From the NCBI RefSeq assembly GCF_963576615.1, contig NC_088715.1, positions 25,576,763 through 25,640,762 on the forward strand: 64,000 nt of DNA. Direction: 5' to 3'. How positions within the stretch are numbered: the stretch's first letter is position 1; every line of letters starts with the position of its first letter. Positions 11,058-25,588 of this stretch are shown in pieces. Under the pieces are notes generated by a model. The model was not told the DNA's origin and ran no database searches. It worked only from the letters and a program-made list of their open reading frames with translations. Made by a program: the position numbers and the translations under genes. The stretch comes from Watersipora subatra. Taxonomy: Eukaryota; Bryozoa; Gymnolaemata; Cheilostomatida; Watersiporidae.

Positions 11058-11643
11058 ATCATATCAGACGATTGATTCTGTGAAACGAGCATGACAACAA
11101 GACATTTGCTGGTTTTAAATACTATTTCTATTAAAATTAAAAACAATCATCGATTCCAGAATTTCAACCACCAACTGTTCGGTCACCAACCGAACGTGCT
11201 ACCGCCATGCACCCCAAAGATAACATGGCAGAATACCTAATCTGTTAAACGAGCATGACAAGGTTTTAATTTCAAGAGTTATAATACTGAGTGTGCCAAA
11301 ATTATTAGGGCTCGCCCCTGGGTGTGCTTGAACCACCAACTTTTCGATTAACAGCCGAATGCATTAACCGATTTAGTGACAGAGACATCATATCAGACGA
11401 TTGAATCTGTGAAACGAGCATGACAACAAATCATGTGCTGGTTTTTAATACTGCTTCTATTAAAATTAAAAACAATCGTCAATGGCGGAAATTCAACTAC
11501 CAACTGTTCGGTTAGCAAACGATCGTGCTACCGACATGCGCCAAAAAGACGAGATGTCAGAATATATTTATTATGTGAAATGAGCAATACTAAAATTTAT
11601 TTTCAAGAGTTATCATAGTGACTGTGCCAAAATTATAAGGGCT

Positions 11644-11650
11644 CATCCCT

Positions 11651-11706
<56 letters not shown>

Positions 11707-11717
11707 ACCACAGAGAC
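11644..11717 (-). tRNA. tRNA-Asn(GUU)-like, two-wobble variant
   Basis: Same box as at 92, in the first 17-unit block; partner at 17258. Confidence 0.72.
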
Positions 11718-12308
11718 AAGATATCAGACTATTTAATCTGTGAAACGAGCATGACAACAAATCATTTGTTGGTTTTTAATACTATTTCCATTAAAATTAA
11801 AAACAATCGTCAATGCCAGAAGTTCAACCACCAACTGTTCGGTTACCAAAGGATCGTGCTACCGACATGTGCCAAAAAGACTGTCAGAATATATTTAATC
11901 ATTGAAACGAGCAATGCTAAAAATTATTTTCAAGACTTACAATAGTGCATGTACGAAAATTATAAGGGCTCGTCCCTGGGTAGGCTTGAAGCACCAACCT
12001 TTCGGTTAACAGCCGAACGCACTAACCGATTGCACCACAGAGACAAGATATCAGACTATTTAATCTGTGAAACGAGCATGACAACAAATCATTTGCTGGT
12101 TTTTAATACTATTTCTATTAAAATTAAAAACAATCATCAATGCCAGAAGTTCAACCACCAACTGTTCGGTTAGCAAACGATCGTGCTACCGACATGCGCC
12201 AAAAAGACGAGATGTCAGAATATATTTAATCTGTGAAATGGGCAACACTAAAATTTGTTTTCAAGAGTTTTCTTAGTGATTGTGCCAAAATTATAAGGGC
12301 TCATCCCT

Positions 12309-12349
<41 letters not shown>

Positions 12350-12970
12350 ACGCTAACCGAATGCACCACAGAGACAAGATATCAGACTATTTAATCTGTG
12401 AAACGAGCATGACAACAAATCATTTGCTGGTTTTTAATACTGCTTCTATTAAAATTAAAAACAATCGTCAATAGCAGAAATTCAACTACCAGCTGTTCGG
12501 TTAGCAAACGATCGTGCTACCGACATGCGCCAAAAAGACGAGATGTCAGAATATATTTAATCGCTGAAACGAGCAACGCTAAAATTTATTTTCAAGATTT
12601 ACAATAGTGCATGTACCAAAATTATAAGGTCTCATCCCTGGGTGGGCTTGAGCCACCAACCTTTCGATTAACAGCCGAACGCACTAACCGATTGCACCAC
12701 AGAGACAAGATATCAGACTATTTAATCTGTGAAACGAGCATGACAACAAGACATTTGCTGGTTTTTAATACTATTTCTATTAAAATTAAAAACAATCGTC
12801 AATGGCAGAAGTTCAACCACCAACTGTTCGGTTACCAAACGATCGTGCTACCGACAAGCGCCAAAAAAACGAGATGTCAGAATATATTTAATCTGTGAAA
12901 TGAGCAATACTAGAATTTATTTTCAAGAGTTATCATAGTGATTGTGCCAAAATTATAAGTGCTCGTCCCT

Positions 12971-13013
<43 letters not shown>

Positions 13014-13301
13014 ACTAACCGATTGCACCACAAAGACAAGATATCAGACTATTTAATCTGTGAAACGAGCATGACAACAAATCATTTGCTGGTTTTTAAT
13101 ACTATTTCTATTAAAATTAAAAACAATCATCAATGCCAGAAGTTCAACCACCAACTGTTCGGTTACCAACCGAACGTGCTACCGCCATGCACCACAAAGA
13201 TAACATGGCAGAATATATTTAATCTGTGAAATGGGCAACACTAAAATTTGTTTTCAAGAGTTTTCTTAGTGATTGTGCCAAAATTATAAGGGCTCATCCC
13301 T

Positions 13302-13342
<41 letters not shown>

Positions 13343-14945
13343 ACGCTAACCGAATGCACCACAGAGACAAGATATCAGACTATTTAATCTGTGAAACGAG
13401 CATGACAACAAATCATTTGCTGGTTTTTAATACTGCTTCTATTAAAATTAAAAACAATCGTCAATAGCAGAAATTCAACTACCAGCTGTTCGGTTAGCAA
13501 ACGATCGTGCTACCGACATGCGCCAAAAAGACGAGATGTCAGAATATATTTAATCGCTGAAACGAGCAATGCTAAAATTTGTTTTCAAGACTTACAATAG
13601 TGCATGTACCAAAATTATAAGGACTCATCCCTGGGTGGGCTTGAACCACCAACCTTTCGATTAACAGCCGAACGCACTAACCGATTGCACCACAGAGACA
13701 AGATATCAGACTATTTAATCTGTGAAACGAGCATGACAACAAGACATTTGCTGGTTTTTAATACTATTTCTATTAAAATTAAAAACAATCGTCAATGCCA
13801 GAAGTTCAACCACCAACTGTTCGGTTACCAAACGCTCGTGCTACCGACATGTGCCAAAAAGACGACATGTCAGAATATATTTAATCGTTGAAACGAGCAA
13901 TGCTAAAAATTATTTTCAAGACTTACAATAGTGCATGTACCAAAATTATAAGGACTCATCCCTGGGTGGGCTTGAACCACCAACCTTTCGATTAACAGCC
14001 GAACGCACTAACCGATTGAACCACAGAGACATCATATCAGACGATTGAATCTGTGAAACGAGCATGACAACAAGACATTTGCTGGTTTTTAATACTATTT
14101 CCATTAAAATTAAAAACAATCGTCAATGCCAGAAGTTCAACCACCAACTGTTCGGTCACCAACCGAACGTGCTACCGCCATGCACCCCAAAGAGAACATG
14201 GCAGAATACCTAATCTGTTAAACGAGCATGACAAAGTTTTAATTTCAAGAGTTATAATACTGACTGTGCCAAATTTATTAGGGCTCGTCACTGGGTGTGC
14301 TTGAACCACCAACTTTTCGATTAACAGCCGAATGCATTAACCGATTTAGTGACAGAGACATCATATCAGACGATTGAATCTGTGAAACGAGCATGACAAC
14401 AAGACATTTGCTGGTTTTAAATACTATTTCTATTAAAATTAAAAACAATCATCGATTCCAGAATTTCAACCACCAACTGTTCGGCCACCAACCGAACGTG
14501 CTACCGCCATGCACCCCAAAGATAACATGGCAGAATACCTAATCTGTTAAACGAGCATGACAAAGTTTTAATTTCAAGAGTTATAATACTGAGTGTGCCA
14601 AAATTATTAGGGCTCGTCCCTGGGTGTGCTTGAACCACCAACTTTTCGATTAACAGCCGAATGCATTAACCGATTTAGTGACAGAGACATCATATCAGAC
14701 GATTGAATCTGTGAAACGAGCATGACAACAAATCATGTGCTGGTTGTTAATACAGCTTCTATTAAAATTAAAAACAATCGTCAATGGCGGAAATTCAACT
14801 ACCAACTGTTCGGTTAGCAAACGATCGTGCTACCGACATGCGCCAAAAAGACGAGATGTCAGAATATATTTATTCTGTGAAATGAGCAATACTAAAATTT
14901 ATTTTCAAGAGTTATCATAGTGACTGTGCCAAAATTATAAGGGCT

Positions 14946-14952
14946 CATCCCT

Positions 14953-15008
<56 letters not shown>

Positions 15009-15019
15009 ACCACAGAGAC
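14946..15019 (-). tRNA. tRNA-Asn(GUU)-like, two-wobble variant
   Basis: Same box as at 92; partner at 20560 in the second 17-unit block. Confidence 0.72.
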
Positions 15020-15610
15020 AAGATATCAGACTATTTAATCTGTGAAACGAGCATGACAACAAATCATTTGCTGGTTTTTAATACTATTTCCATTAAAATT
15101 AAAAACAATCGTCAATGCCAGAAGTTCAACCACCAACTGTTCGGTTACCAAACGATCGTGCTACCGACATGTGCCAAAAAGACTGTCAGAATATATTTAA
15201 TCGTTGAAACGAGCAATGCTAAAAATTATTTTCAAGACTTACAATAGTGCATGTACGAAAATTATAAGGACTCGTCCCTGGGTGGGCTTGAACCACCAAT
15301 CTTTCGGTTAACAGCCGAACACGCTAACCGATTGCGCCACAGAGACAAGATATCAGACTATTTAATCTGTGAAACGAGCGTGACAACAAATCATTTGCTG
15401 GTTTTTAATACTATTTCTATTAAAATTAAAAACAATCGTCAATGGCAGAAATTCAACTACCAACTGTTCGGTTAGCAAACAATCGTGCTACCGACAAGCG
15501 CCAAAAAAACGAGATGTCAGAATATATTTAATCTGTGAAATGAGCAATACTAGAATTTATTTTCAAGAGTTATCATAGTGACTGTGCCAAAATTATAAGT
15601 GCTCGTCCCT

Positions 15611-15643
<33 letters not shown>

Positions 15644-15951
15644 GGCCGAACGCACTAACCGATTGCACCACAGAGACAAGATATCAGACTATTTAATCTG
15701 TGAAACGAGCATGACAACAAAGCATTTGCTAGTTTTTAATACTATTTCCATTAAAATTAAAAACAATTGTCAATGGCAGAAATTCAACTACCAACTGTTC
15801 GGTTAGCTAACGATCGTGCTACCGACAAGCGCCAAAAAAACGAGATGTCAGAATATATTTAATCGTTGAAACGAGCAATGCTAAAAATTATTTTCAAGAC
15901 ATACAATGGTGCATGTACCAAAATTATAAGGGCTCGTCCCTGGGTGGGCTA

Positions 15952-15997
<46 letters not shown>

Positions 15998-16290
15998 ACC
16001 ACAGAGACAAGATATCAGACTATTTAACCTGTGAAACGAGCATGACAACAAATCATTTGCTGCTTTTTTAATACTGCTTCTATTAAAATTAAAAACAATT
16101 GTCAATGCCAGAAGTTCAACCACCAACTGTTCGGTTACCAAACGATCGTGCTACCGACATGTGCCAAAAAGACGACATGTCAGAATATATTTAATCGTTG
16201 AAACGAGCAATGCTAAAAATTATTTTCAAGACTTACAATAGTGCATGTACTAAAATTATAAGGGCTCGTCCCTGGGTGGGCTTGAACCAT

Positions 16291-16329
<39 letters not shown>

Positions 16330-17257
16330 ACCACAGAGACAAGATATCAGACTATTTAATCTGTGAAACGAGCATGACAACAAAGCATTTGCTAGTTTTT
16401 AATACTATTTCCATTAAAATTAAAAACAATTGTCAATGCCAGAAGTTCAACCACCAACTGTTCGGTTACCAACCGAACGTGCTACCGCCATGCACCACAA
16501 AAATAACATGGCAGAATATATTTAATCTGTGAAATGAGCAACAATAAAATTTGTTTTCAAGAGTTTTCTTAGTGATTGTGCCAAAATTATAAGGACTCGT
16601 CCCTGGGTGGGCTTGAACCACCAACCTTTCGATTAACAGCCGAATGCAATAACCGATTTAGTGACAGAGACATCATATCAGACGATTGATTCTGTGAAAC
16701 GAGCATGACAACAAGACATTTGCTGGTTTTAAATACTATTTCTATTAAAATTAAAAACAATCATCGATTCCAGAATTTCAACCACCAACTGTTCGGTCAC
16801 CAACCGAACGTGCTACCGCCATGCACCCCAAAGATAACATGGCAGAATACCTAATCTGTTAAACGAGCATGACAAAGTTTTAATTTCAAGAGTTATAATA
16901 CTGAGTGTGCCAAAATTATTATGGCTCGTCCCTGGGTGTGCTTGAACCACCAACTTTTCGATTAACAGCCGAATGCATTAACCGATTTAGTGACAGAGAC
17001 ATCATATCAGACGATTGAATCTGTGAAACGAGCATGACAACAAATCATGTGCTGGTTTTTAATACTGCTTCTATTAAAATTAAAAACAATCGTCAATGGC
17101 GGAAATTCAACTACCAACTGTTCGGTTAGCAAACGATCGTGCTACCGACATGCGCCAAAAAGACGAGATGTCAGAATATATTTATTATGTGAAATGAGCA
17201 ATACTAAAATTTATTTTCAAGAGTTATCATAGTGACTGTGCCAAAATTATAAGGGCT

Positions 17258-17264
17258 CATCCCT

Positions 17265-17320
<56 letters not shown>

Positions 17321-17331
17321 ACCACAGAGAC
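17258..17331 (-). tRNA. tRNA-Asn(GUU)-like, two-wobble variant
   Basis: Second 17-unit block partner of the box at 11644. Confidence 0.72.
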
Positions 17332-17922
17332 AAGATATCAGACTATTTAATCTGTGAAACGAGCATGACAACAAATCATTTGTTGGTTTTTAATACTATT
17401 TCCATTAAAATTAAAAACAATCGTCAATGCCAGAAGTTCAACCACCAACTGTTCGGTTACCAAAGGATCGTGCTACCGACATGTGCCAAAAAGACTGTCA
17501 GAATATATTTAATCATTGAAACGAGCAATGCTAAAAATTATTTTCAAGACTTACAATAGTGCATGTACGAAAATTATAAGGGCTCGTCCCTGGGTAGGCT
17601 TGAAGCACCAACCTTTCGGTTAACAGCCGAACGCACTAACCGATTGCACCACAGAGACAAGATATCAGACTATTTAATCTGTGAAACGAGCATGACAACA
17701 AATCATTTGCTGGTTTTTAATACTATTTCTATTAAAATTAAAAACAATCATCAATGCCAGAAGTTCAACCACCAACTGTTCGGTTAGCAAACGATCGTGC
17801 TACCGACATGCGCCAAAAAGACGAGATGTCAGAATATATTTAATCTGTGAAATGGGCAACACTAAAATTTGTTTTCAAGAGTTTTCTTAGTGATTGTGCC
17901 AAAATTATAAGGGCTCATCCCT

Positions 17923-17963
<41 letters not shown>

Positions 17964-18584
17964 ACGCTAACCGAATGCACCACAGAGACAAGATATCAGA
18001 CTATTTAATCTGTGAAACGAGCATGACAACAAATCATTTGCTGGTTTTTAATACTGCTTCTATTAAAATTAAAAACAATCGTCAATAGCAGAAATTCAAC
18101 TACCAGCTGTTCGGTTAGCAAACGATCGTGCTACCGACATGCGCCAAAAAGACGAGATGTCAGAATATATTTAATCGCTGAAACGAGCAACGCTAAAATT
18201 TATTTTCAAGACTTACAATAGTGCATGTACCAAAATTATAAGGTCTCATCCCTGGGTGGGCTTGAACCACCAACCTTTCGATTAACAGCCGAACGCACTA
18301 ACCGATTGCACCACAGAGACAAGATATCAGACTATTTAATCTGTGAAACGAGCATGACAACAAGACATTTGCTGGTTTTTAATACTATTTCTATTAAAAT
18401 TAAAAACAATCGTCAATGGCAGAAGTTCAACCACCAACTGTTCGGTTACCAAACGATCGTGCTACCGACAAGCGCCAAAAAAACGAGATGTCAGAATATA
18501 TTTAATCTGTGAAATGAGCAATACTAGAATTTATTTTCAAGAGTTATCATAGTGATTGTGCCAAAATTATAAGTGCTCGTCCCT

Positions 18585-18640
<56 letters not shown>

Positions 18641-18915
18641 ACCACAAAGACAAGATATCAGACTATTTAATCTGTGAAACGAGCATGACAACAAATCATT
18701 TGCTGGTTTTTAATACTATTTCTATTAAAATTAAAAACAATCATCAATGCCAGAAGTTCAACCACCAACTGTTCGGTTACCAACCGAACGTGCTACCGCC
18801 ATGCACCACAACGATAACATGGCAGAATATATTTAATCTGTGAAATGGGCAACACTAAAATTTGTTTTCAAGAGTTTTCTTAGTGATTGTGCCAAAATTA
18901 TAAGGGCTCATCCCT

Positions 18916-18956
<41 letters not shown>

Positions 18957-20559
18957 ACGCTAACCGAATGCACCACAGAGACAAGATATCAGACTATTTA
19001 ATCTGTGAAACGAGCATGACAACAAATCATTTGCTGGTTTTTAATACTGCTTCTATTAAAATTAAAAACAATCGTCAATAGCAGAAATTCAACTACCAGC
19101 TGTTCGGTTAGCAAACGATCGTGCTACCGACATGCGCCAAAAAGACGAGATGTCAGAATATATTTAATCGCTGAAACGAGCAACGCTAAAATTTCTTTTC
19201 AAGACTTACAATAGTGCATGTACCAAAATTATAAGGACTCATCCCTGGGTGGGCTTGAACCACCAACCTTTCGATTAACAGCCGAACGCACTAACCGATT
19301 GCACCACAGAGACAAGATATCAGACTATTTAATCTGTGAAACGAGCATGACAACAAGACATTTGCTGGTTTTTAATACTATTTCTATTAAAATTAAAAAC
19401 AATCGTCAATGCCAGAAGTTCAACCACCAACTGTTCGGTTACCAAACGCTCGTGCTACCGACATGTGCCAAAAAGACGACATGTCAGAATATATTTAATC
19501 GTTGAAACGAGCAATGCTAAAAATTATTTTCAAGACTTACAATAGTGCATGTACCAAAATTATAAGGACTCGTCCCTGGGTGGGCTTGAACCACCAACCT
19601 TTCGATTAACAGCCGAACGCACTAACCGATTGAACCACAGAGACATCATATCAGACGATTGAATCTGTGAAACGAGCATGACAACAAGACATTTGCTGGT
19701 TTTTAATACTATTTCCATTAAAATTAAAAACAATCGTCAATGCCAGAAGTTCAACCACCAACTGTTCGGTCATCAACCGAACGTGCTACCGCCATGCACC
19801 CCAAAGAGAACATGGCAGAATACCTAATCTGTTAAACGAGCATGACAAAGTTTTAATTTCAAGAGTTATAATACTGACTGTGCCAAAATTATTAGGGCTC
19901 GTCACTGGGTGTGCTTGAACCACCAACTTTTCGATTAACAGCCGAATGCATTAACCGATATAGTGACAGAGACATCATATCAGACGATTGAATCTGTGAA
20001 ACGAGCATGACAACAAGACATTTGCTGGTTTTAAATACTATTTCTATTAAAATTAAAAACAATCATCGATTCCAGAATTTCAACCACCAACTGTTCGGTC
20101 ACCAACCGAACGTGCTACCGCCATGCACCCCAAAGATAACATGGCAGAATACCTAATCTGTTAAACGAGCATGACAAAGTTTTAATTTCAAGAGTTATAA
20201 TACTGAGTGTGCCAAAATTATTAGGGCTCGTCCCTGGGTGTGCTTGAACCACCAACTTTTCGATTAACAGCCGAATGCATTAACCGATTTAGTGACAGAG
20301 ACATCATATCAGACGATTGAATCTGTGAAACGAGCATGACAACAAATCATGTGCTGGTTGTTAATACTGCTTCTATTAAAATTAAAAACAATCGTCAATG
20401 GCGGAAATTCAACTACCAACTGTTCGGTTAGCAAACGATCGTGCTACCGACATGCGCCAAAAAGACGAGATGTCAGAATATATTTATTCTGTGAAATGAG
20501 CAATACTAAAATTTATTTTCAAGAGTTATCATAGTGACTGTGCCAAAATTATAAGGGCT

Positions 20560-20566
20560 CATCCCT

Positions 20567-20622
<56 letters not shown>

Positions 20623-20633
20623 ACCACAGAGAC
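20560..20633 (-). tRNA. tRNA-Asn(GUU)-like, two-wobble variant
   Basis: Second 17-unit block partner of the box at 14946. Confidence 0.72.
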
Positions 20634-21217
20634 AAGATATCAGACTATTTAATCTGTGAAACGAGCATGACAACAAATCATTTGCTGGTTTTTAATACTA
20701 TTTCCATTAAAATTAAAAACAATCGTCAATGCCAGAAGTTCAACCACCAACTGTTCGGTTACCAAACGATCGTGCTACCGACATGTGCCAAAAAGACTGT
20801 CAGAATATATTTAATCGTTGAAACGAGCAATGCTAAAAATTATTTTCAAGACTTACAATAGTGCATGTACGAAAATTATAAGGACTCGTCCCTGGGTGGG
20901 CTTGAACCACCAATCTTTCGGTTAACAGCCGAACACGCTAACCGATTGCGCCACAGAGACAAGATATCAGACTATTTAATCTGTGAAACAAGCGTCACAA
21001 CAAATCATTTGCTGGTTTTTAATACTATTTCTATTAAAATTAAAAACAATCGTCAATGGCAGAAATTCAACTACCAACTGTTCGGTTAGCAAACGATCGT
21101 GCTACCGACAAGCGCCAAAAAAACGAGATGTCAGAATATATTTAATCTGTGAAATGAGCAATACTAGAATTTATTTTCAAGAGTTATCATAGTGACTGTG
21201 CCAAAATTATAAGTGCT

Positions 21218-21224
21218 CGTCCCT

Positions 21225-21267
<43 letters not shown>

Positions 21268-21291
21268 ACTAACCGATTGCACCACAGAGAC
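21218..21291 (-). tRNA. tRNA-Asn(GUU)-like, D-stem double wobble variant
   Basis: The acceptor, anticodon and T arms are consensus. The D stem has C11 to T and C23 to T, so two G-C pairs become G-U pairs and the stem still closes. Both changes are C to T at CpG sites. Confidence 0.75.
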
Positions 21292-21565
21292 AAGATATCA
21301 GACTATTTAATCTGTGAAACAAGCATGACAACAAATCATTTGCTGGTTTATAATACTATTTCTATTAAAATTAAAAACAATCGTCAATGGCAGAAATTCA
21401 ACTACCAACTGTTCGGTTAGCAAACGATCGTGCTACCGACAAGCGCCAAAAAAACGAGATGTCAGAATATATTTAATCGTTGAAACGAGCAATGCTAAAA
21501 ATTATTTTCAAGACTTACAATAGTGCATGTACCAAACTTATAAGGGCTCATCCCTGGGTGGGCTA

Positions 21566-21616
<51 letters not shown>

Positions 21617-21904
21617 AGAGACAAGATATCAGACTATTTAACCTGTGAAACGAGCATGACAACAAATCATTTGCTGCTTTTTTAATACTGCTTCTATTAA
21701 AATTAAAAACAATTGTCAATGCCAGAAGTTCAACCACCAACTGTTCGGTTACCAAACGATCGTGCTACCGACATGTGCCAAAAAGACGACATGTCAGAAT
21801 ATATTTAATCGTTGAAACGAGCAATGCTAAAAATTATTTTCAAGACTTACAATAGTGCATGTACTAAAATTATAAGGGCTCGTCCCTGGGTGGGCTTGAA
21901 CCAT

Positions 21905-21943
<39 letters not shown>

Positions 21944-22218
21944 ACCACAGAGACAAGATATCAGACTATTTAATCTGTGAAACGACCATGACAACAAAGC
22001 ATTTGCTAGTTGTTAATACTATTTCCATTAAAATTAAAAACAATCATCAATGCCAGAAGTTCAACCACCAACTGTTCGGTTACCAACCGAACGTGCTACC
22101 GCCATGCACCACAAAAATAACATGGCAGAATATATTTAATCTGTGAAATGAGCAACAATAAAATTTGTTTTCAAGAGTTTTCTTAGTGATTGTGCCAAAA
22201 TTATAAGGGCTCATCCCT

Positions 22219-22259
<41 letters not shown>

Positions 22260-22579
22260 ACGCTAACCGAATGCACCACAGAGACAAGATATCAAACTAT
22301 TTAATCTGTGAAACGAGCATGACCACAAATCATTTGCTGGTTTTTAATACTGCTTCTATTAAAATTAAAAACAATCGTCAATAGCAGAAATTCAACTACC
22401 AGCTGTTCGGTTAGCAAACAATCGTGCTACCGACATGCGCCAAAAAGACGAGATGTCAGAATATATTTAATCGCTGAAACGAGCAACGCTAAAAATTATT
22501 TTCAAGACTTACAATAGTGCATGTACCAAAATTATAAGGACTCGTCCCTGGGTGGGCTTGAACCACCAACCTTTCGATT

Positions 22580-23239
22580 AACAGCCGAACGCACTAACCG
22601 ATTGCACCACAGAGACAAGATATCAGACTATTTAATCTGTGAAACGAGCATGACAACAAGACATTTGCTGGTTTTAAATACTATTTCTATTAAAATTAAA
22701 AACAATCATCGATTCCAGAGTTTCAACCACCAACTGTTCGGTCACCAACCGAACGTGCTACCGCCATGCACCCCAAAGATAACATGGCAGAATACCTAAT
22801 CTGTTAAACGAGCATGACAAAGTTTTAATTTCAAGAGTTATAATACTGAGTGTGCCAAAATTATTAGGGCTCGTCACTGGGTGTGCTTGAACCACCAACT
22901 TTTTGATTAACAGCCGAATGCATTAACCGATTTAGTGACAGAGACATCATATCAGACGATTGAATCTGTGAAACGAGCATGACAACAAATCATGTGCTGG
23001 TTTTTAATACTGCTTCTATTAAAATTAAAAACAATCGTTAATGGCGGAAATTCAACTACCAACTGTTCGGTTAGCAAACGATCGTGCTACCGACATGCGC
23101 CAAAAAGACGAGATGTCAGAATATATTTATTCTGTGAAATGAGCAATACTAAAATTTATTTTCAAGAGTTATCATAGTGACTGTGCCAATATTATAAGGG
23201 CTCATCCCTGGGTGGGCTTGAACCACCAACCTTGCGGTT
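22580..23239. repeat. 660-base dimer duplication, copy 1
   Basis: The bases 22,578-23,252 recur at 23,238-23,912 with no difference that I could see, giving 675 bases of identity at a spacing of 660 (two units). The edges are uncertain by about a dozen bases because the breakpoint lies in sequence shared by both parents. Confidence 0.93.
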
Positions 23240-23894
23240 AACAGCCGAACGCACTAACCGATTGCACCACAGAGACAAGATATCAGACTATTTAATCTGT
23301 GAAACGAGCATGACAACAAGACATTTGCTGGTTTTAAATACTATTTCTATTAAAATTAAAAACAATCATCGATTCCAGAGTTTCAACCACCAACTGTTCG
23401 GTCACCAACCGAACGTGCTACCGCCATGCACCCCAAAGATAACATGGCAGAATACCTAATCTGTTAAACGAGCATGACAAAGTTTTAATTTCAAGAGTTA
23501 TAATACTGAGTGTGCCAAAATTATTAGGGCTCGTCACTGGGTGTGCTTGAACCACCAACTTTTTGATTAACAGCCGAATGCATTAACCGATTTAGTGACA
23601 GAGACATCATATCAGACGATTGAATCTGTGAAACGAGCATGACAACAAATCATGTGCTGGTTTTTAATACTGCTTCTATTAAAATTAAAAACAATCGTTA
23701 ATGGCGGAAATTCAACTACCAACTGTTCGGTTAGCAAACGATCGTGCTACCGACATGCGCCAAAAAGACGAGATGTCAGAATATATTTATTCTGTGAAAT
23801 GAGCAATACTAAAATTTATTTTCAAGAGTTATCATAGTGACTGTGCCAATATTATAAGGGCTCATCCCTGGGTGGGCTTGAACCACCAACCTTG

Positions 23895-23899
<5 letters not shown>
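23240..23899. repeat. 660-base dimer duplication, copy 2
   Basis: Second copy of the two-unit duplication. The related blocks at about 36,080-36,780, 48,950-49,660 and 58,530-59,240 carry this dimer only once, so the duplication is a local event at this position. Its junction lies inside the tRNA box at about 23,238-23,253, where a left part reading CTTGCGGTTA joins a right part reading GCACTAACC. Confidence 0.92.
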
Positions 23900-23925
<26 letters not shown>

Positions 23926-24189
23926 ACCACAGAGACAAGATGTCAGATGATTTAATCTGTTAAACGAGCATGACAACAAATCATTTGCTGGTTTTTAATA
24001 CTATTTCCATTAAAATTAAAAACAATCGTCAATGCCAGAAGTTCAACCACCAACTGTTCGGTTACCAAACGATCGTGCTACCGACATGTGCCAAAAAGAC
24101 TGTCAGAATATATTTAATCGTTGAAACGAGCAATGCTAAAAATTATTTTCAAGACTTACAATAGTGCATGTACGAAAATTATAAGGACT

Positions 24190-24217
24190 CGTCCCTGGGT
24201 GGGCTTGAACCACCAAT

Positions 24218-24252
<35 letters not shown>

Positions 24253-24263
24253 ACCACAGAGAC
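24190..24263 (-). tRNA. tRNA-Asn(GUU)-like, variable-loop variant
   Basis: Differs from consensus by AGGTT to AGATT in the variable loop and by C11 to T, which makes one D-stem wobble. Anticodon GTT is intact. Confidence 0.72.
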
Positions 24264-24520
24264 AAGATATCAGACTATTTAATCTGTGAAACGAGCGTGA
24301 CAACAAAGCATTTGCTGGTTTTTAATACTATTTCTATTAAAATTAAAAACAATCGTCAATGGCAGAAATTCAACTACCAACTGTTCGGTTAGCAAACGAT
24401 CGTGCTACCGACAAGCGCCAAAAAAACGAGATGTCAGAATATATTTAATCTGTGAAATGAGCAATACTAAAATTTATTTTCAAGAGTTATCATAGTGACT
24501 GTGCCAAAATTATAAGGGCT

Positions 24521-24527
24521 CATCCCT

Positions 24528-24588
<61 letters not shown>

Positions 24589-24594
24589 AGAGAC
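24521..24594 (-). tRNA. tRNA-Asn(GUU)-like, G1-U72 wobble variant
   Basis: Single change from the consensus box (C72 to T). D, anticodon and T arms are complete. Confidence 0.78.
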
Positions 24595-24874
24595 AAGATA
24601 TCAGACTATTTAATCTGTGAAACGAGCATGACAACAAATCATTTGCTGGTTTTTAATACTTTTTCTATTAAAATTAAAAACAATCGTCAATGGCAGAAAT
24701 TCAACTACCAACTGTTCGGTTAGCAAACGATCGTGCTACCGACAAGCGCCAAAAAAACGAGATGTCAGAATATATTTAATCTGTGAAATGAGCAATACTA
24801 GAAATTATTTTCAAGAGTTATCATAGTGACTGTGCCAAAATTATAAGTGCTCGTCCCTGGGTGGGCTTGAACCC

Positions 24875-24914
<40 letters not shown>

Positions 24915-25514
24915 ACCACAGAGACAAGATATCAGACTATTTAGTCTGTGAAACGAGCATGACAACAAAGCATTTGCTGCTTTTTTAATACTGCTTCTAT
25001 TAAAATTAAAAACAATTGTCAATGCCAGAAGTTCAACCACCAACTGTTCGGTTACCAAACGATCGTGCTACCGACATGTGCCAAAAAGACGAAATGTCAG
25101 AATATTATTAATCGCTGAAACGAGCAACGTTAAAAATTATTTTCAAGACTTACAATAGTGCATGTACCAAAATTATAAGGACTCGTCCCTGGGTGGGCTT
25201 GAACCACCAACCTTTCGATTAACAGCCGAACGCACTAACCGATTGCACCACAGAGACAAGATATCAGACTATTTAATCTGTGAAACGAGCATGACAACAA
25301 GACATTTGCTGGTTTTTAATACTATTTCCATTAAAATTGAAAACAATCGTCATTGCCAGAAGTTCAACCACCAACTGTTCGGTTACCAAACGATCGTGCT
25401 ACCGACATGTGCCAAAAAGACGACATGTCAGAATATATTTAATCGTTGAAACGAGCAATGCTAAAAATTATTTTCAAGACTTACAATAGTGCATGTACCA
25501 AAATTATAAGGACT

Positions 25515-25588
25515 CGTCCCTGGGTGGGCTTGAACCACCAACCTTTCGATTAACAGCCGAACGCACTAACCGATTGCACCACAGAGAC
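25515..25588 (-). tRNA. tRNA-Asn(GUU)-like, anticodon-stem wobble variant
   Basis: Same box class as at 4378, 21,137 bases (64 units) further on and in the same local order of variants. Confidence 0.68.

Larger units (their letters stand above)
10963..16576. repeat. 17-unit higher-order block, copy 1 (5,614 bases)
   Basis: Landmarks recur at exactly +5,614: the tRNA boxes at 11644, 14946 and 15604 recur at 17258, 20560 and 21218. The distance equals 17 units. Ends are approximate because any unit boundary can be used as phase. The stretch just before it, from about 10,650, also matches the end of this block (10,712 recurs at 16,326), so the repeat continues slightly to the left. Further left the offset falls by one unit, marking a one-unit gain or loss. 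Confidence 0.9.
16577..22190. repeat. 17-unit higher-order block, copy 2 (5,614 bases)
   Basis: Second copy of the 5,614-base block, in direct tandem with the first. Scattered single-base differences separate the copies, for example TGAGCCACC at about 12,650 against TGAACCACC at 18,264. The match stops near 22,190, where this array continues with a GGCTCATCCCTG unit instead of the GGACTCGTCCCTG unit seen at 16,590. Confidence 0.9.
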
